Origin: Pratylenchus scribneri
Lineage: Eukaryota > Nematoda > Chromadorea > Rhabditida > Pratylenchidae
NCBI GenBank assembly: GCA_030063045.1
Contig: JAQSEB010000004.1
Coordinates: 3,705,200 to 3,769,199 of the forward strand
DNA: 64,000 nucleotides
Direction of reading: 5' to 3'
The translations under genes and the position numbers were made by a program. The notes beneath the pieces were generated by a model. The model was not told the origin of the DNA, ran no database searches, and saw only the letters and a list, made by a program, of their open reading frames with translations. Shown in pieces: positions 24,235 to 37,700 of this stretch (position 1 is its first letter; each line of letters starts with the position of its first letter).

Positions 24235-24444
24235 CTTATCAATACGTTGCACTGCCTCAGACACCACAGCAGTGGAATGAGGAATGATGCGCGCTTTAAA
24301 TATCCGGGAAAGTTTCAACTTCAACTCGCACCAAATATTGTGGCACTCTTTGCGAGCTTGAATTTTTGTGGCCAATTTTGTTCTCTTTTTCAAAGAAAAA
24401 ATCGGGGAAAAATAATTACTACTCAATATTAAAAATAAGTTCAA
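24235..24444 (-). other. Host open frame cut near its end by the hAT element
   Basis: A minus-strand frame (KKRTKLATKIQARKECHNIW, then LSRIFKARIIPHSTAVVSEA) runs into the target duplication. Across the insertion the pre-insertion sequence (22999 downward) would have continued for a few more codons to a stop; the element now supplies a different short end. I do not recognise the protein, and an upstream exon is not resolved. Confidence 0.3.
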
Positions 24445-24856
24445 AAAATAACATTTTTAAGGAAAGAGTATGAATGCCTGAATATATTTTGTCAATGCCA
24501 CTATTCTTTTAAAGAATCGTTCAACTTCTTTCTCAAAGAACTAAAATTTTTTTGTGAAGAATGATTATTGATTAATTTGTTGATAATTTTTGAGCCGGAA
24601 TCCATTCCATCCTTTGATATGGAAAATTTTCGCTAGTTTTAAAATTGGAATTTATAAATATTTTAATTAAATGAATTCATAAAAAAATATAAATAAAATT
24701 AAAAATAATTGAAGTAATTGACCAAAATTTTAAAAAATGAATCAATTCAATGTAAATTTTTGAAAAAATTTGAAATTATAAATAAGATGACTGACATCTC
24801 TGCTTTGAATGAAATTTTAGATTATTGAATAAAAATCACACAAAAAATGAAATGAT

Positions 24857-27800
24857 CTATTTTCTGCATCCTCTCTTTCTGGTGGTGGCCTTTTTCACTT
24901 TTGACACAGGCATCGGTGATTCGTAATATTTTGATTCTTTGCATACTTTGGGAAGTTTGCTTGGAGAAATTGTTGAACAAATTTCTGAAAATAATTTTTT
25001 TTGAAAAAAAATCTAACTCACTTCTACGTCGAAGAATGTATTCCTTTTTTGCCTTTTTACCACTCGCCGGCGATTTGTCTTTTTTCTGGAAAAAATATAT
25101 AAAAGTTTTAATTAATAAAATGGATATATTTTGTTCATAAAAACAGATTTATCCAAAATTATCAATTAGAAAGAACTGATGATATTTTTATGGCCAGATA
25201 ATTGGCCTTTTTTAATATATGTGTTTTTATCAGACCAAATTTTAAATATTTAAGAAATTTTTGGATTGATAATTTTTATTTTTTAAATAATTAATCTAAT
25301 CCGATCCTCACATTTTTGTCATCAATTTGTGGCTTCACCGGTTGAGTGCTTCCGGCTTCGGTTAGGGCTTGAATCATTTGGTCAATTTCTGATATTATTG
25401 GCTTAATATCTTCACCATCTTCTTCCCTTTGTTCGTTTTGATGATCATTAACATTTTTTGCTTTATTCCCTGCATTTCCCTGCATAATAGGCCATAAATT
25501 AAAATGGAAGGCAATTGATTATCCTATTTTTTAACCCAACCTTTTTTACTCCAAATGGAATTTTTAACTTCTAATTAATCAGAAGCCAGTTTTAGACACT
25601 ACAAACCTTATACCAATTTGTAAATCTCATGGAGAAGCATCGAATAGGCAATCCTAAAGAATCCAGCCCCACAAATTTTTTTGCATTTTCTATGGTAAAA
25701 AATGATGCAGAATTCATATATGACATCCTTTTCCTCATAACTTGCCATCTTGGTAAGATAATGCCGACTTTTTACCAAGAAAAAGCAAAGGGGGGACCAA
25801 GGGCATTTTTGGTCAAAATTTTTTACATAACCATTTTATAGCTCAATCAACTCAGCTCGATGAGAGGAATCGAATGGTACCACTTTTATAGGGTAATATG
25901 CAGTTATTGTCAAGTTATGACCAAAAGAAATATTTGTCTTGGTAAGGTATTTAGACCTCTAACTTGCCAATAATTAAATATTACCCTATAAAAGTGGTAC
26001 CATTCGATTCCTCTCATCGAACTGCGTTGGTTGAGCTATATATTGGCCATATAAAAATTTTGGCCAAAAATGCTCTTGGTCCCCCCTTTACTTTTTTCTT
26101 GATAAAAGTTGGCATTATCTTACCAAGATGGTAAGATATGACAAAAACGATGTCAGATCTGAGTTCAGCAGCATTTTTATACCCTAGAAAATGCCAAAAA
26201 ATTTGGGGGGCCGGATTCTTTAGGATTGCCATCGAATATTTATAATTAGGTTTTTGCCCAAAATAAACATTAAAAAAAAAACCGGAAATACGGTTTAAAC
26301 TTTAAATAAATTAACTCGCACAGTTTTGATTAAACTATAATAATAATAAGCAATGTATATATCAAAAGAGGCATCTCGATGGGGAACTACAAAATGGTAT
26401 AAAATTTGTAATGTCCAAAACCGGTTTCCGATTTATTGGAGTAAAAAATTATTTTTTGGTGAAAATGAAGAAAAAAATGAGATAAAAATATAAAAAATGG
26501 GTAAATGATATTTTGTCACAAATTTCGAAGGACCACATCGTTAATTTTACTATGCAGACTCTCATGAACTAACCTTTACTTCATCGATTCTAGATTTTTT
26601 CAACGGAGTATTTGATGGCCCAATTAATTTATTTGAACGCCGCTTTGTTGGTTGGTTCGGCAAGATTTCGGTTCCATAGCTGCTGCTGTTGTTGATTATT
26701 TCTTTTTTCAATGAAATTATGAATTCATCCAATGTAGCCTTAATAAAATCCTTATTTTCTTTGACCAATTCTTCTTTCATTTTTGTTAATGCTTCTTCAT
26801 TTAATTTGCGCAATGCTACGATTAATTGGTTATTGCCTTCATGAATGAATGCACGCAATTCTTCGTGCAAATTATTTTGACCAACGGCAACATCTTCTTT
26901 AGCTCCGATCAACTTTTGCATTTCACCAAGAATTTTATCGTGTCCATTCCGGATACAATGCTTCAGAGAATCCAGAAAATTCTTTTGGTTTTTCTCCAAT
27001 TCCTGGGCATGTGTCATTAACATTCCTCGTACATTTTCTTTATGATTATTCAGCATTTTAGATTGGTTGATTATTTTATTTTCATCTCCTGAAATAGCAG
27101 AAAGATAAAAAAAAAATGTGTAATAATATATGCCTCCATTTCCAACGATAGCGCTTTGATTTTTAATGCCTGGATTAATGCCTTTTAAAATTATTTATGA
27201 ATAAAAAAATTCTTAAATACCTTCAATTCTTTTAAGATTCATTGTTTTGCCAGAAATTTGATCTTCTTTATCTAAGAATTTAAATTTGTTTAATCCAACA
27301 AATTCCACTAATGTACCTGCTTTCTCCTCTGCTTTTCTTTCTTCTTTAATTGGCATATCTTTTTTAGATTTTGTTGTAAGTGTATTTGACAAATCAGCAT
27401 GCTGAAAATTGGAAATTAATATTAATATTAATACAGAGATCAATCATAAAAAATCAATATTTTACTTTTAGTATTTATTATTTGATATTGATAGACAAAA
27501 GTAAATTTTATACTGAAATCAGTGATTTTCAAACGGGTTTCTATATACATTTTTTTTCCTTTTAAAATGTTTATTTGTTAGTTTTTGGGGTCATTTTGGC
27601 TAGAATTTTTTCCACTGAGGCAATTATGCATAAAATTTTTCCATTGAGTCAATCTTTAGATAAAAATTACTTCTTAAAATTTTCCTTTTTGATTAAAAAT
27701 CAAAACCTTAAAAAAATGATGGGAGGTTTTTGAACGAAATTATCCAAGAATATAAATGATTTTATTGTTCTAAATTTTTTCTTAATTTAAAATTTTGCGA

Positions 27801-28091
27801 TAGAAGCCATCTACTAAAATCATAACCAACCTTTGATGTCATCATCCTCTTTTTCTTTTGCTGCTCATCTTCCGAATCGGATTCATCACATTTATTCTTC
27901 TTCCAAATTGAATTGCTTCGCTTTGCTGCTGAAGTTTGATCATTTTCACCCAAAATATTGGCGATTTTATTAGCATGTTTTTCTTCAATTATAGCGGGTT
28001 TAGTGCTGGTGTATCTGAATGAATGGACTTTTCGATTTGAAATTTTATTAGCAATTTTTTGCATTCCAGATGATTTGAAACGTCCATCCAT
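24857..28091 (-). CDS. Nuclear-type coiled-coil protein, function unknown
   Basis: Six exons on the minus strand (28091-27831, 27401-27221, 27088-26574, 25479-25312, 25085-25022, 24984-24857) join in phase into 438 aa. The N-terminus is basic with an acidic then Lys/Arg-rich cluster (CDESDSEDEQQKKKRMM). About residues 150-285 form a long heptad-rich helix (LNEEALTKMKEELVKENKDF region). This is followed by TKRRSNKLIGPSNTPLKKSR and, at the end, Lys/Arg-rich SPASGKKAKKEY and KKATTRKRGCRK. The make-up suggests a chromatin- or nucleus-associated scaffold. The 1.1-kb intron 3 holds a large foldback element. If that intron were not spliced, exon 3 would end at a stop at 26562. No named family is recognised. 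Confidence 0.65.
25647..26230. repeat. Large foldback element (about 260-bp arms)
   Basis: The left arm begins ggcaatcctaaagaatcc (25647) and the right arm ends ggattctttaggattgcc (26230). Matching pairs continue inward (cttggtaagataatgcc against ggcattatcttaccaag; ggtaccacttttatagggta against its inverse at 25980) to a loop near 25920-25960. It lies in intron 3 of the coiled-coil gene and would form a long RNA hairpin if transcribed. Confidence 0.75.
26250..26440. repeat. Partial foldback-family repeat
   Basis: aaccggaaatacggtttaaa, gaggcatctcgatgggga, acaaaatggtataaaatttg and ccgatttattgga match parts of the element at 61355-61763. One arm is degraded. Confidence 0.35.
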
Positions 28092-30859
28092 TTGTATAGA
28101 AGGAAAAATGTGTTGACTTTTTGTAATCGAATTATGAGTTTTTTTTTCTATTTTTGTTGGATTTTAAATAATTAAAAATGCGGAATTTTATCTATCAAAT
28201 AGAAAATTAAATATATAGAATAAATAGAATTAATGATTTTATAAATATATTTATAAATTAAATTGACGAAGAATTCATTTTTGATGGTATATTTTTATAA
28301 ATTATCTAATTTAATTAATTAAATTGGAGAGTCATATTTGATGAAAATATTGAGAGAAAATTTTCGTCTTTATGAATGTTCCTTTCAAAAGCCAGCCATT
28401 GGAAGAAATTTTTAAAGTGACTAAATGTGAAATATATTTTACTTAACCAAGTATTTTATTGTTTATATTCCCATTTGGCGGATGGCAATTTGAGGAGGAG
28501 GCAAAAATATGATGAATGGGGAATTTGCGATGGATGATGTTTGAGAAATTTGCCTATGGCAAATATTTGAATTATATTTTGCCCTTTATCAGCAGCAGAA
28601 AAAAATAACAAAGCAACGAAATTTGCCTCCTTGAATAATTACTATACATTCATTCTTCTTTCATTTTCATAAAATTCATATTCATCCGCAAATACAAAGA
28701 ATTTGAATTCAAATCCTCAACTGAATTTTGCCGTAATGAATGAAAAAGTTAAAATTTTTTTTTGCCCGAGGGAATTTCCCAGGAATTTAATCAAAATATT
28801 CCCTTTTGCCATTGGAAGAAATCAATCCAATAGTAGTGGGCAAAATGAACGGAAAATTTGCTTTTAGAATAAATATGATACTGTTCAAGATTATTTTATT
28901 CAAAGATTAATTTAAATAACAAAAAATTATTATGAATTTTTGAGTGAAGTAAAAAATAAATTAATTAATTAATAAAAAACACAAAATGAAGAAAATAATG
29001 AATTTGATTTTAGATTTTGGAAATTTTGAGAGGAAAAAAGACTAATAATTGCTATCTTCTGGACGAATTGTTTTCAACCTTCTTGCATTTATCAGAGAAC
29101 CTCATTGAATTATTTTTTAAAAATTAAAACGCCATTCTTTTTTGCCAAAATTTGCTTGAATTGAATCGCCAGCCAGGAGGACAATACAAATTGATTGACG
29201 GGAAAAGTCACCAAGAAAAATCATCTGAGCTGACCTCTCTGATTCTGGGCAAAAAGCATTATTATACAATGATTTTGTTTTTTAAATGATTATTCCGAGA
29301 AATATTCATTATGCAAAAAATTTTGCATTCTTTTTCAGGACAAAAAGTAATTATAATTACGATCCACTAGTTCAAAAAATAATATTTTTAAGAAAAGAGT
29401 GAATACCTGATATTATTATTTTGCCAATGACATATTGTTCACACTTTTTACCAGATTTTATCTATTATTTTGTTGATAAGCAAAAATAGAAAGAATGCAT
29501 CGAGATGAAATTGATAAAAAGCAAAAGAGAATTTATTTAAAATTATATGAATTTTTTATTAAAAATTTATATTGCATATTAAAAATCAAAAACCAGAATT
29601 TATTTTTATTTTTCCCAAATTATAATCCGTATATTCTATAATTTTCTGCAGAAAACTTTTTAAAATTTTAACATTTTATTCCTTGTATTTTATGATATTC
29701 CTGCTTAAATTCATTATTGTATTTTTATTTGTACATCACTGAAAAAGGTTTTCTAAGCTATCTAAAATTACTCTAATAAAATTTAGCTCTCTTTTATATT
29801 TTTGTGTGAATCATAGCAAATTTGTTGACTTTTTTGAACTCATTCCTAATAAAACAACAAAAGGGAGAATCATTTGCAAAATTGTGAACATCTTTTCTTT
29901 GTTGTTGTCGTTGATTTCGCAGGCAAAGGCCTAGTTGACTGACTGCATTGTGAAATGTGAATAAATATGCGGATAATTAGGAATAGTATTTGGAAGAAAA
30001 AATTCCATCCAAAATCCAATCCAAATTATATTTTGTCACTTTTTATATATTGCAAAAACGTCCGATGGGTACACAAAACGATTAAAAAATATTTCAAAAT
30101 TCCACAAAACAGTTAAAAAATATTTCAAAATTCTTTCCTTTAAGGAAAAAATGCTTTATTCATTTCATTTAGGAAGTTTTAAAAAATGCAAAGGTCACTA
30201 GAACAGCAGAAGAGAAAAATACGATTAAATTTATCCATTTAATTGAAAAATCTAATTATGAAGAAAAAATCATCAAAAATCTCTTTACTTCCCCCAAATT
30301 TTCATGCTTTTCAGCAACTTAAATTCACTATTGTTTAATTATATTATTTTCGTTATTTAATTTTTGGAAGCCTATCGAATAACCCAAAATTGAAAAAATT
30401 TCGAATAATTTAATTTACATCAAAAAATTAAGCATCCACAATTTTCTATATTACATTTTTTGATGAGATAATAAATGAATAAAAATCGTAAATTTAATAA
30501 ATCAGTAAATAAAAATTTACAATTTCCAATAATATAAAAAATAGATGATAAAATAAAATATTTCCCAGATTAATTTTTCTCTATATATTATGATTATGCT
30601 CCCAAGTCTCAATTCCATTCCTCAATGGTGGTCTTCACAAGTCAATATATAGGATTAATAAGGAATTTCTCATCACCAAAAATACTATTTGGGTATATTC
30701 TTACATAAATTTGGATTGTTTCATTTTAAATAGGATAAATTAACAATAATTCTGTCCTTGGCACATATATTATGATTGCATATTTTATCAATAGATATTA
30801 ATTCCCTTTTCTATTTAAGATATTAAACATTCATAAATATTTATATTTATTCTTCAAAA
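28092..30859. other. Gene-free stretch of 2.8 kb
   Basis: No supported exon. It contains a copy of the family 3' flank at 29605-29735 and a tandem pair of about 34 bp (acgattaaaaaatatttcaa / cagttaaaaaatatttcaa) at 30071-30132. The last few hundred bases upstream of 30860 should hold the promoter of the BTB gene. Confidence 0.4.
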
Positions 30860-33626
30860 ATGGCACCTCCACCAGCTAAAAAATCAAAATTATTAAATTC
30901 TAAGAGTGATGAAACCGAGAAATTGTTGGTTGTTGCTGAAGAGGAATGGGAATTGCATTCAAGTAAGTAAATTTTTTTAAATTAATAATTTTAAAAATGA
31001 AATAATTTATTCGCCAATGTTGTACATTTTGTACAAAATCTCAATCTTTTCAACTATTAATAAATTTTATAACATATGATTAAGCTTCATTTAGTGTGTT
31101 TTGATGTCAAAATAAAAATAATCATAAAAAATAATTTGATGCACAAAATTTTAATTTTTTTCTAACTAAAAGAAATTAAAAAAAATTATTATGATTTCAT
31201 TTAATCCATTCCTTTCTTAGTGAATAACATATAACAATTAAAATTATGTCAATAAACTATTAAAATTATTTTAAATTTTAAAAATATAATATTTATAATT
31301 ACATTAATTTAATTCATTTTGCAGCATATAGTGATTATGTCGATGTTACTTCTACAAAACATTTTGGCGAATTCAAATGGTATTAGTGAATAAAAAATAA
31401 TCATGAAATTCGATTCAGGGAATGGACATTCACTTGCTTCGGAAAATTTGAATTGAAATGTCTCGATTTGGGCGGAGATGAGAAGATCCATTTGGAATTG
31501 TTGGTCTATGTTAATCAAGTGAATAATTTGTTGAATTTGACTGAGATTGAAATGCCTTATAGATCATGCGTACACAAGAAATTTGACGTATGAATACTAT
31601 AAATATATATGATAAATTTATTAATTATTTTGTTCTTTATTAGACTATCAATAAATGCTTGACAAAAGATGATCGGTCAATCACAGTTGTAATTCCCGAT
31701 AATGATGATGGCTTAGTTTATGATAGGTAATAGAATAAAAAATAACAATGATTTTTCCATAAGATTTAATTTTATAATAAAAATTTAAAAATTTATTTTT
31801 TTAACTCTTTAAGAATAGTGAAATTTGCTTTTGCACATCAAATCAAAATTTTTAAATTAATATTTTCGGTCATTTTAGCAAATTTCGTATTAACTTCATT
31901 GATTGGGCATATGATGAGTTGATAAAAAAAAAGAATTAGTAATAGAAATTGAAGACAAAATAGCACAAAAATAAGGCATTTTTAATTATAGAATTTTGTC
32001 TTCAAATAGGAATAATATTAGTTAATCATTAATCAATTAGGATAAAAAATGTTTCTAAGGAATGAATTTAAAAAATGGAATGAAATGGGAATTATTGAGG
32101 CTATTTTGGTTAACATATTCATATAAGATGTAATAATAAATTAAAACAAATTATATTTTAAATATTGGTTTATAATTAATTTTATTAATTTCAGCCTTCT
32201 TCTCACAATGCGCATACTCAAGCCTCGATCTCAATTGTATGTTTTTTGTTTTAGTTCATTTTTCAATGCGCCTAAAATGGATATGAATGAACCAATTGTG
32301 AAGGTGCGCATTCAAGAGCCTGTAGAAAAGGAACGGGTCTTTCAAGAGGAAAAACAAACTCGAGTCTTTCACGTCAACAAAAGGGTAACTTTTTAAAAAT
32401 TAAAAAATAATTTTTTAAACTCCAAACTTATTATATTTTAAAATACATTGCAAAATGTTGAAAATAATTATTTTTAACAAATTAAGTAAGAAAAAAATAA
32501 TAATTCCAATAAATGGTATTTGGGTTTCATTTCATTAAAATTCGATATATGTGTTCTACACATTGACTTGCAAGAGCATTTTTTATTAATAAAATTTTTA
32601 GGCTATCGCAATAAGTTCTTTCTATAGAATATTTTGATATCAAAATTATTGATCGAAATAAAATTATTCAGAAAGCTAAAAATTCATAATTTTTGGGTAA
32701 TTTCCAATCAAATTCATTAATTCCTTTTTTTATATCCGAAAATAATTGATAAATTTAAATAATTAAAAAAACTCTTTCTTTATTTCAATTTTTAATTGAT
32801 TCTTTTATTTAGATTCTCACTAAAAATTCATCCTATTTTGACCGCATGTTAAATGGAGATTTTGTTGAGGCCAATAAGGATGAGATTCTGTTGGAACCAA
32901 AAGGATATGTCAATGCGGAAAATTTTGAACTCTACCTTTTGACCATATCAAAGCATGGGCATCAATTCAAAATGCTTCCTTCTCGTAAGTTTTTTTCTTT
33001 AAATTTTACATTAATTATAATTTATTTTAAATTAATTAAATCAGAAAATATTTTATTTTTATTTTTAAATATTTTTTTATTTTTATTTTTATTATATCTG
33101 AAATATTATTTTTAATTAAGTGGAAAATGTTGAGATTCTTCTGGAAATGTCCAATTTTTTCATTGACAATTCATTGAAGAAGAAATGCGAAAATCATTTG
33201 CTGGTCTGTCGAGAAATGCCAATTAAGAAGCGCATTAAAATGGCAAAAAAATTTGGACTCGAAAAGCTTCAGGTTACAAAAATATGCTTTTTATTTTATT
33301 ATTTTGTTGATAATTTTGTTCATTTATTTTAGAAAAAATTGACTGATGAAGTGGGGTGTTTACTGGAATTGGAGAAAAAGAAAGAAAAAGCGAATGAAAG
33401 ATTGTATACGGATATGGATAAAAAGGAAAGGAAGAAGAAGCGAAAGTTTCTGAAACATTGTCTTGCCCTCCTCAATGAAGAATATGCAATGGAAAAGGAG
33501 AAGGATGAAGAAGACAAGGATGAGGAAGAGGAGGAAGAAGACGATGAAAATGAGGACGATGATGATGAAGGAAACGACGAGGAGATGGAAGAGGATGAAG
33601 GGGATGATGAAGATGATGATGCTTGA
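30860..33626 (+). CDS. BTB-domain protein with acidic tail, paralogue 1
   Basis: Nine exons (30860-30962, 31325-31379, 31419-31587, 31644-31726, 32195-32236, 32255-32384, 32813-32984, 33121-33272, 33333-33626) join in phase into 399 aa. The N-terminus is Lys-rich (MAPPPAKKSKLL). About residues 45-130 form a beta-rich part (EFKWEWTFTCFGKFELKCLD) that resembles the MATH-like region found before BTB in nematode proteins. About 180-300 is the BTB domain (RVFHVNKRILTKNSSYFDRM, LNGDFVEANKDEILLEP, ENVEILLEMSNFFIDNSL). A charged helix and a Glu/Asp-rich tail of about 45 residues end the protein. BTB domains commonly dimerise or bind cullin-3; the acidic tail suggests a nuclear or histone-binding role, which is inference. 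The next gene is a tandem paralogue with identical exon phases. Confidence 0.8.
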
Positions 33627-34778
33627 TGAAGAAATTGAAGAAGACATTAAGATGAAAATGGACGATTAACGGAGAATATATTTTGTTTTTTTCTTCTTAT
33701 TTTAAAAATAACTTTTCATCTCGAATCAATATTTACTGATTTGAATAAAGGTTTAAATTGATTTTGACACATAAAATTTTTGAATTTACATAATATATCG
33801 AAAAATCGGCATATTTAAGGTCATACTATAAGTTAGCCATAAGGAGTATTATATGTATTATCATGTTCCGAAACAAATATCAGCTTTTTTTGATTAATAA
33901 ACCAATAATTTTTAGGGCAAATATTCTAACATTATTTGTGATTTTCCTAATTTGCCTTTCTCCAAATTTCACAGCTTGTTTTTACTTTACACAGATAGAA
34001 AATGATTCTTAAATTAGAAAAAAATTTTCCGACTATTTTCCCTTTCGCAAGTCTCCTCAATCGCTCATTTCCATATTTATATTAAAAGTCTCGGAAAAAA
34101 AGGTCGGTCGGATACAAAGAAATTTGCCCTGGGCAATTTAGATCCCAATTCCCAATCCCAATCTTCCATTTTAAGTCCCTTTCTTTTATTCTGTTTTTGT
34201 ACTGTATTAAATGAAATATGCCGATTCCCCTATTTTTCGTTAACCAACTTTCCAAATTGCCCCGAGCAATTCCATCCCAAGAGCACAGAGTGCGTCTGGG
34301 AAAATGGAAATGAAAATGACGATTGTCATTTTGAATTTGATTGGTTATTGGAATGAAAGAACAAATTTTGTTATTATGGCCTTGATGGCTGGCTTGCAAT
34401 TGCAATTTGCAAAGATCAGCAGAATTTATTCAAATGGAAAATTTGATTCCAGTGGTAAAAGTGCTGCAATTTTCCAATAATAATATAGAATATAGATAAT
34501 AAAATTGAATCCTATTAATTTATTTCTAATTATACTATATTTGCCCCTAATCCAAATCATTGACTTTCCCAACCTCTCAATGTACAATTTACATTGTACA
34601 CTATAGGATTAAGGTATTCAGTATGAGAAATTCGATCATTTAAATAAATTAATTCATATAATTCATTTTAAAATGTCCATCATTACTTCTATCCGTGATA
34701 TATTTAGTATTTTTTAATCAATTTAATTCATTAAATTATTTTAAGATAAATAAATTTATTCAAATTAAACATTAAACA
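33627..34778. other. Intergenic between the BTB paralogues
   Basis: No gene seen. The region upstream of 34779 resembles that upstream of 30860 (blocks near 34560-34620 and 30600-30720, and similar attaaac leaders), fitting duplication of promoter plus gene. Confidence 0.35.
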
Positions 34779-37700
34779 ATGGTGCCTCCTATAACAAAAA
34801 AACAAAAAGTATCTAAATCCAAGGAAAGCATGGAATCTCACCATGAACAATTATTGGTTGTTGCTGAAGATGAATCTGTACTGCATTCTCGTTAGTAAAA
34901 ATTTCTTTTTAAATGTATAAAAGGGGAAATATTTAAAATGGCGAATAAATTACTGAAAATGGCGAATAGAATGCAGAAAATGGCGAAAAGCTTATAATGG
35001 TTTAATGGTTTGTCATATATCCTCAAACCATATATCCATTCGATAGAGCTCTTCAAGACGCATCGAATAGTATATAATTTATCATGGTTTAATTGGTTTT
35101 GAACCAAACCCAATAAAATGGTTTAAGTGGTTTAATACCATTAATTTTTTGATCAAACCACGACAAAATATATACCAATCGATGCGTCTCGACGAGATCT
35201 ATCGATTGGTATAGGGTTTGGGGATCAAGGACAAACCTTTAAACCTTCAGCATTCTATTCGCCAAATTAAATAGTATCCTTTATAAAAGTACTTATGAAA
35301 AATATAATGTCTCCAACCCAATTTGTGCATTGGCCAACATTTCAGCAATGTTTATTTTTTATCTGGGCTAATCTTCTTCTTTGCAATATTTTTTATCAAA
35401 TTATTAAAGTAAAAAAGAAAACTACCAATTTTTGCCAAATTATTTACTCCTTTTTGGTTATAACTTTTTTTCAATTTCAATCAAATCCATTAATTATTTT
35501 TCTAATCAATTAATTTCAATCAGTGCTATATTACAAAGTATCAATTTCATTCTAAAATTGATTTATGCACAGAACAAGCGGCCAAAAATGCGTTCTACCC
35601 CATAAGAAATTAATAATAAAATTTATTAAAAAATTAATCAACCCATTCAATTTCTACCGAATAGATTGAAAAATTTAATAATGTTACCAATAAAAATAGC
35701 TAAAAAATTTAATTCGTTTTTTATTTCTGAAACAGATGAAGATTTTATGGATGTCAGAATTAAAAGAGATTTTAGCGGATTTACATGGTAAGTGAATTAA
35801 AAAGCAGAACATCAGTTATAAAAAATTGGCAAAAATTAAAGATTTTGGATAAAATTAAAATAAATATTTTTATATCCAATCCATATACAAATTTGCCAGT
35901 GAACTTTATCATTATCGAGTCCAGTAAAAAATTTTACCTTTTTACAATTATTTATCATACATAACAAATATTAGAAAAATAAATAAACATTTTTATTCTA
36001 GGGAATGGATTTATAGTGAACGTCATGCCTTCTTTGAATTAAAGTGCATCGATTTCGGCGAAGAAGAGCAGATTAATTTGGAGTTGATTGTCTATATCAA
36101 CGAAGTGATTGATCAAGAATATAGTATATTTAAGCAATGCGTAAGAATAAAAATTCATTTTACAATATAAATTATTTTTTTAGCAAAAAGTTAGCAAATG
36201 TTTAACAAAAAAGGATCGGAACATCAAAATTGATGTACCCCATGATCCAGATGAGCAACTAGAAAATGATGGGTAACTAATAAATAATAAAAAAATTTAT
36301 AGTATTTTAATGAAAATTAAAATTTCAACTTTTTCTCTTAAATCTAACCCATAATTGTTCAACAGAATTTTACATAGCATTTTTTAAGTGAATATTAAAT
36401 TTATTTTTTATTAAATTTGTTGCCATTTTATAGCCCATTGATTAGGATAGGTAAATTATAATGTAGGATCACGGTCGGTTAACCGAATTGAAACTTGAAA
36501 CTAGGAGGGGCTCAAACCCGAAAAGAGGTACCAAAAATTGTCCAAAACGGAAAAATTTAGTTTAAAACATATTTTGAGCAACCCTAAAAATTATTGGATT
36601 TGAAAGAAAATGTAAAAAATTGACCAAGAAATGAAACAAAATCGTGAGCTTAATAAAATCCTGGTTTCTGGCCAATTAAACTTGATCAGTAAATTTGATA
36701 TCAAAATGTTCTAAATCTTAAGATAGTTATAAATTATTTACAAATTTCTCATATACTTTTTTCAAACTATGCAAAATTCATATTTTCATAAAAATAATTT
36801 TTCATCTAATATTTAAAATTAATTTTTATTACATAATTACAGCCTTCTCATCACTCTCCGCATACTAAAGCCTCGATCTCAATTGTATAAATTTTTGTAA
36901 ATAGAATTATTAATTAATTTAATTCAGTCCAAATTTCGATGCTCCTCCTATTGCCGATTTGAATGAACCAATTGTGAAAGTGCGCATTCAAGACAGAGTC
37001 TTTCACGTCAAAAGAAGGGTAGGATTTATTAGCCTTTTTTAATTAATATATTTTCTATTAGATTCTTACTAAAAACTCGCCCAATTTTGATCGCATGTTA
37101 AATGGCCATTTTAATGAGGCCAATAAAGATGAAATAACTTTGGAGCCTATAGAACCATTTTTAAATGCGGAAAATTTCGAACTCTACCTTTTGGCCATAT
37201 CAAAGCATGGATATAAATTCAAAATGCTTCCTTCTCGTAAGTTTTTTAAAAAATTATTACATTAATTAAATAAAATTCTTTTTAATTTATTTTTCTCTAA
37301 GTAAAATGTAATTAATGAAAAATATTTTTAAGGAGAAAATGTTGAGATCCTTCTTCAAATTGCCGATTATTTCATGAACAATACATTGAAGAAAATATGC
37401 GAAAATCACTTGTTGGCTTGCCGAGAAATGCCGATTCTGAAGCGCATTAAATTAGCAAAAACACATGGATTAGGAAAATTTCAGGTCACTATAAAATAGA
37501 TTAATAATAATTAAAAATTCAAGTCATATAAATTTAAAAAAATATACTTTACTGGGATAATTTAGGCTGCTAATGTATAGATATTAAAATTATGCTTTTT
37601 TATTGTTTTATTTTTGGCAAATATAGAATACATTTGATTATTTATTTTAGAAAAAATTGACTTCCGAAATAGAGGGCATGCTGAATTTTAATGGAATAAA

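Noticed and set aside
33360..33647. Long minus-strand open frame opposite the acidic tail of BTB paralogue 1
   Set aside because: It is the mirror of a GAA/GAT-rich coding run; low complexity and no start or splice context.
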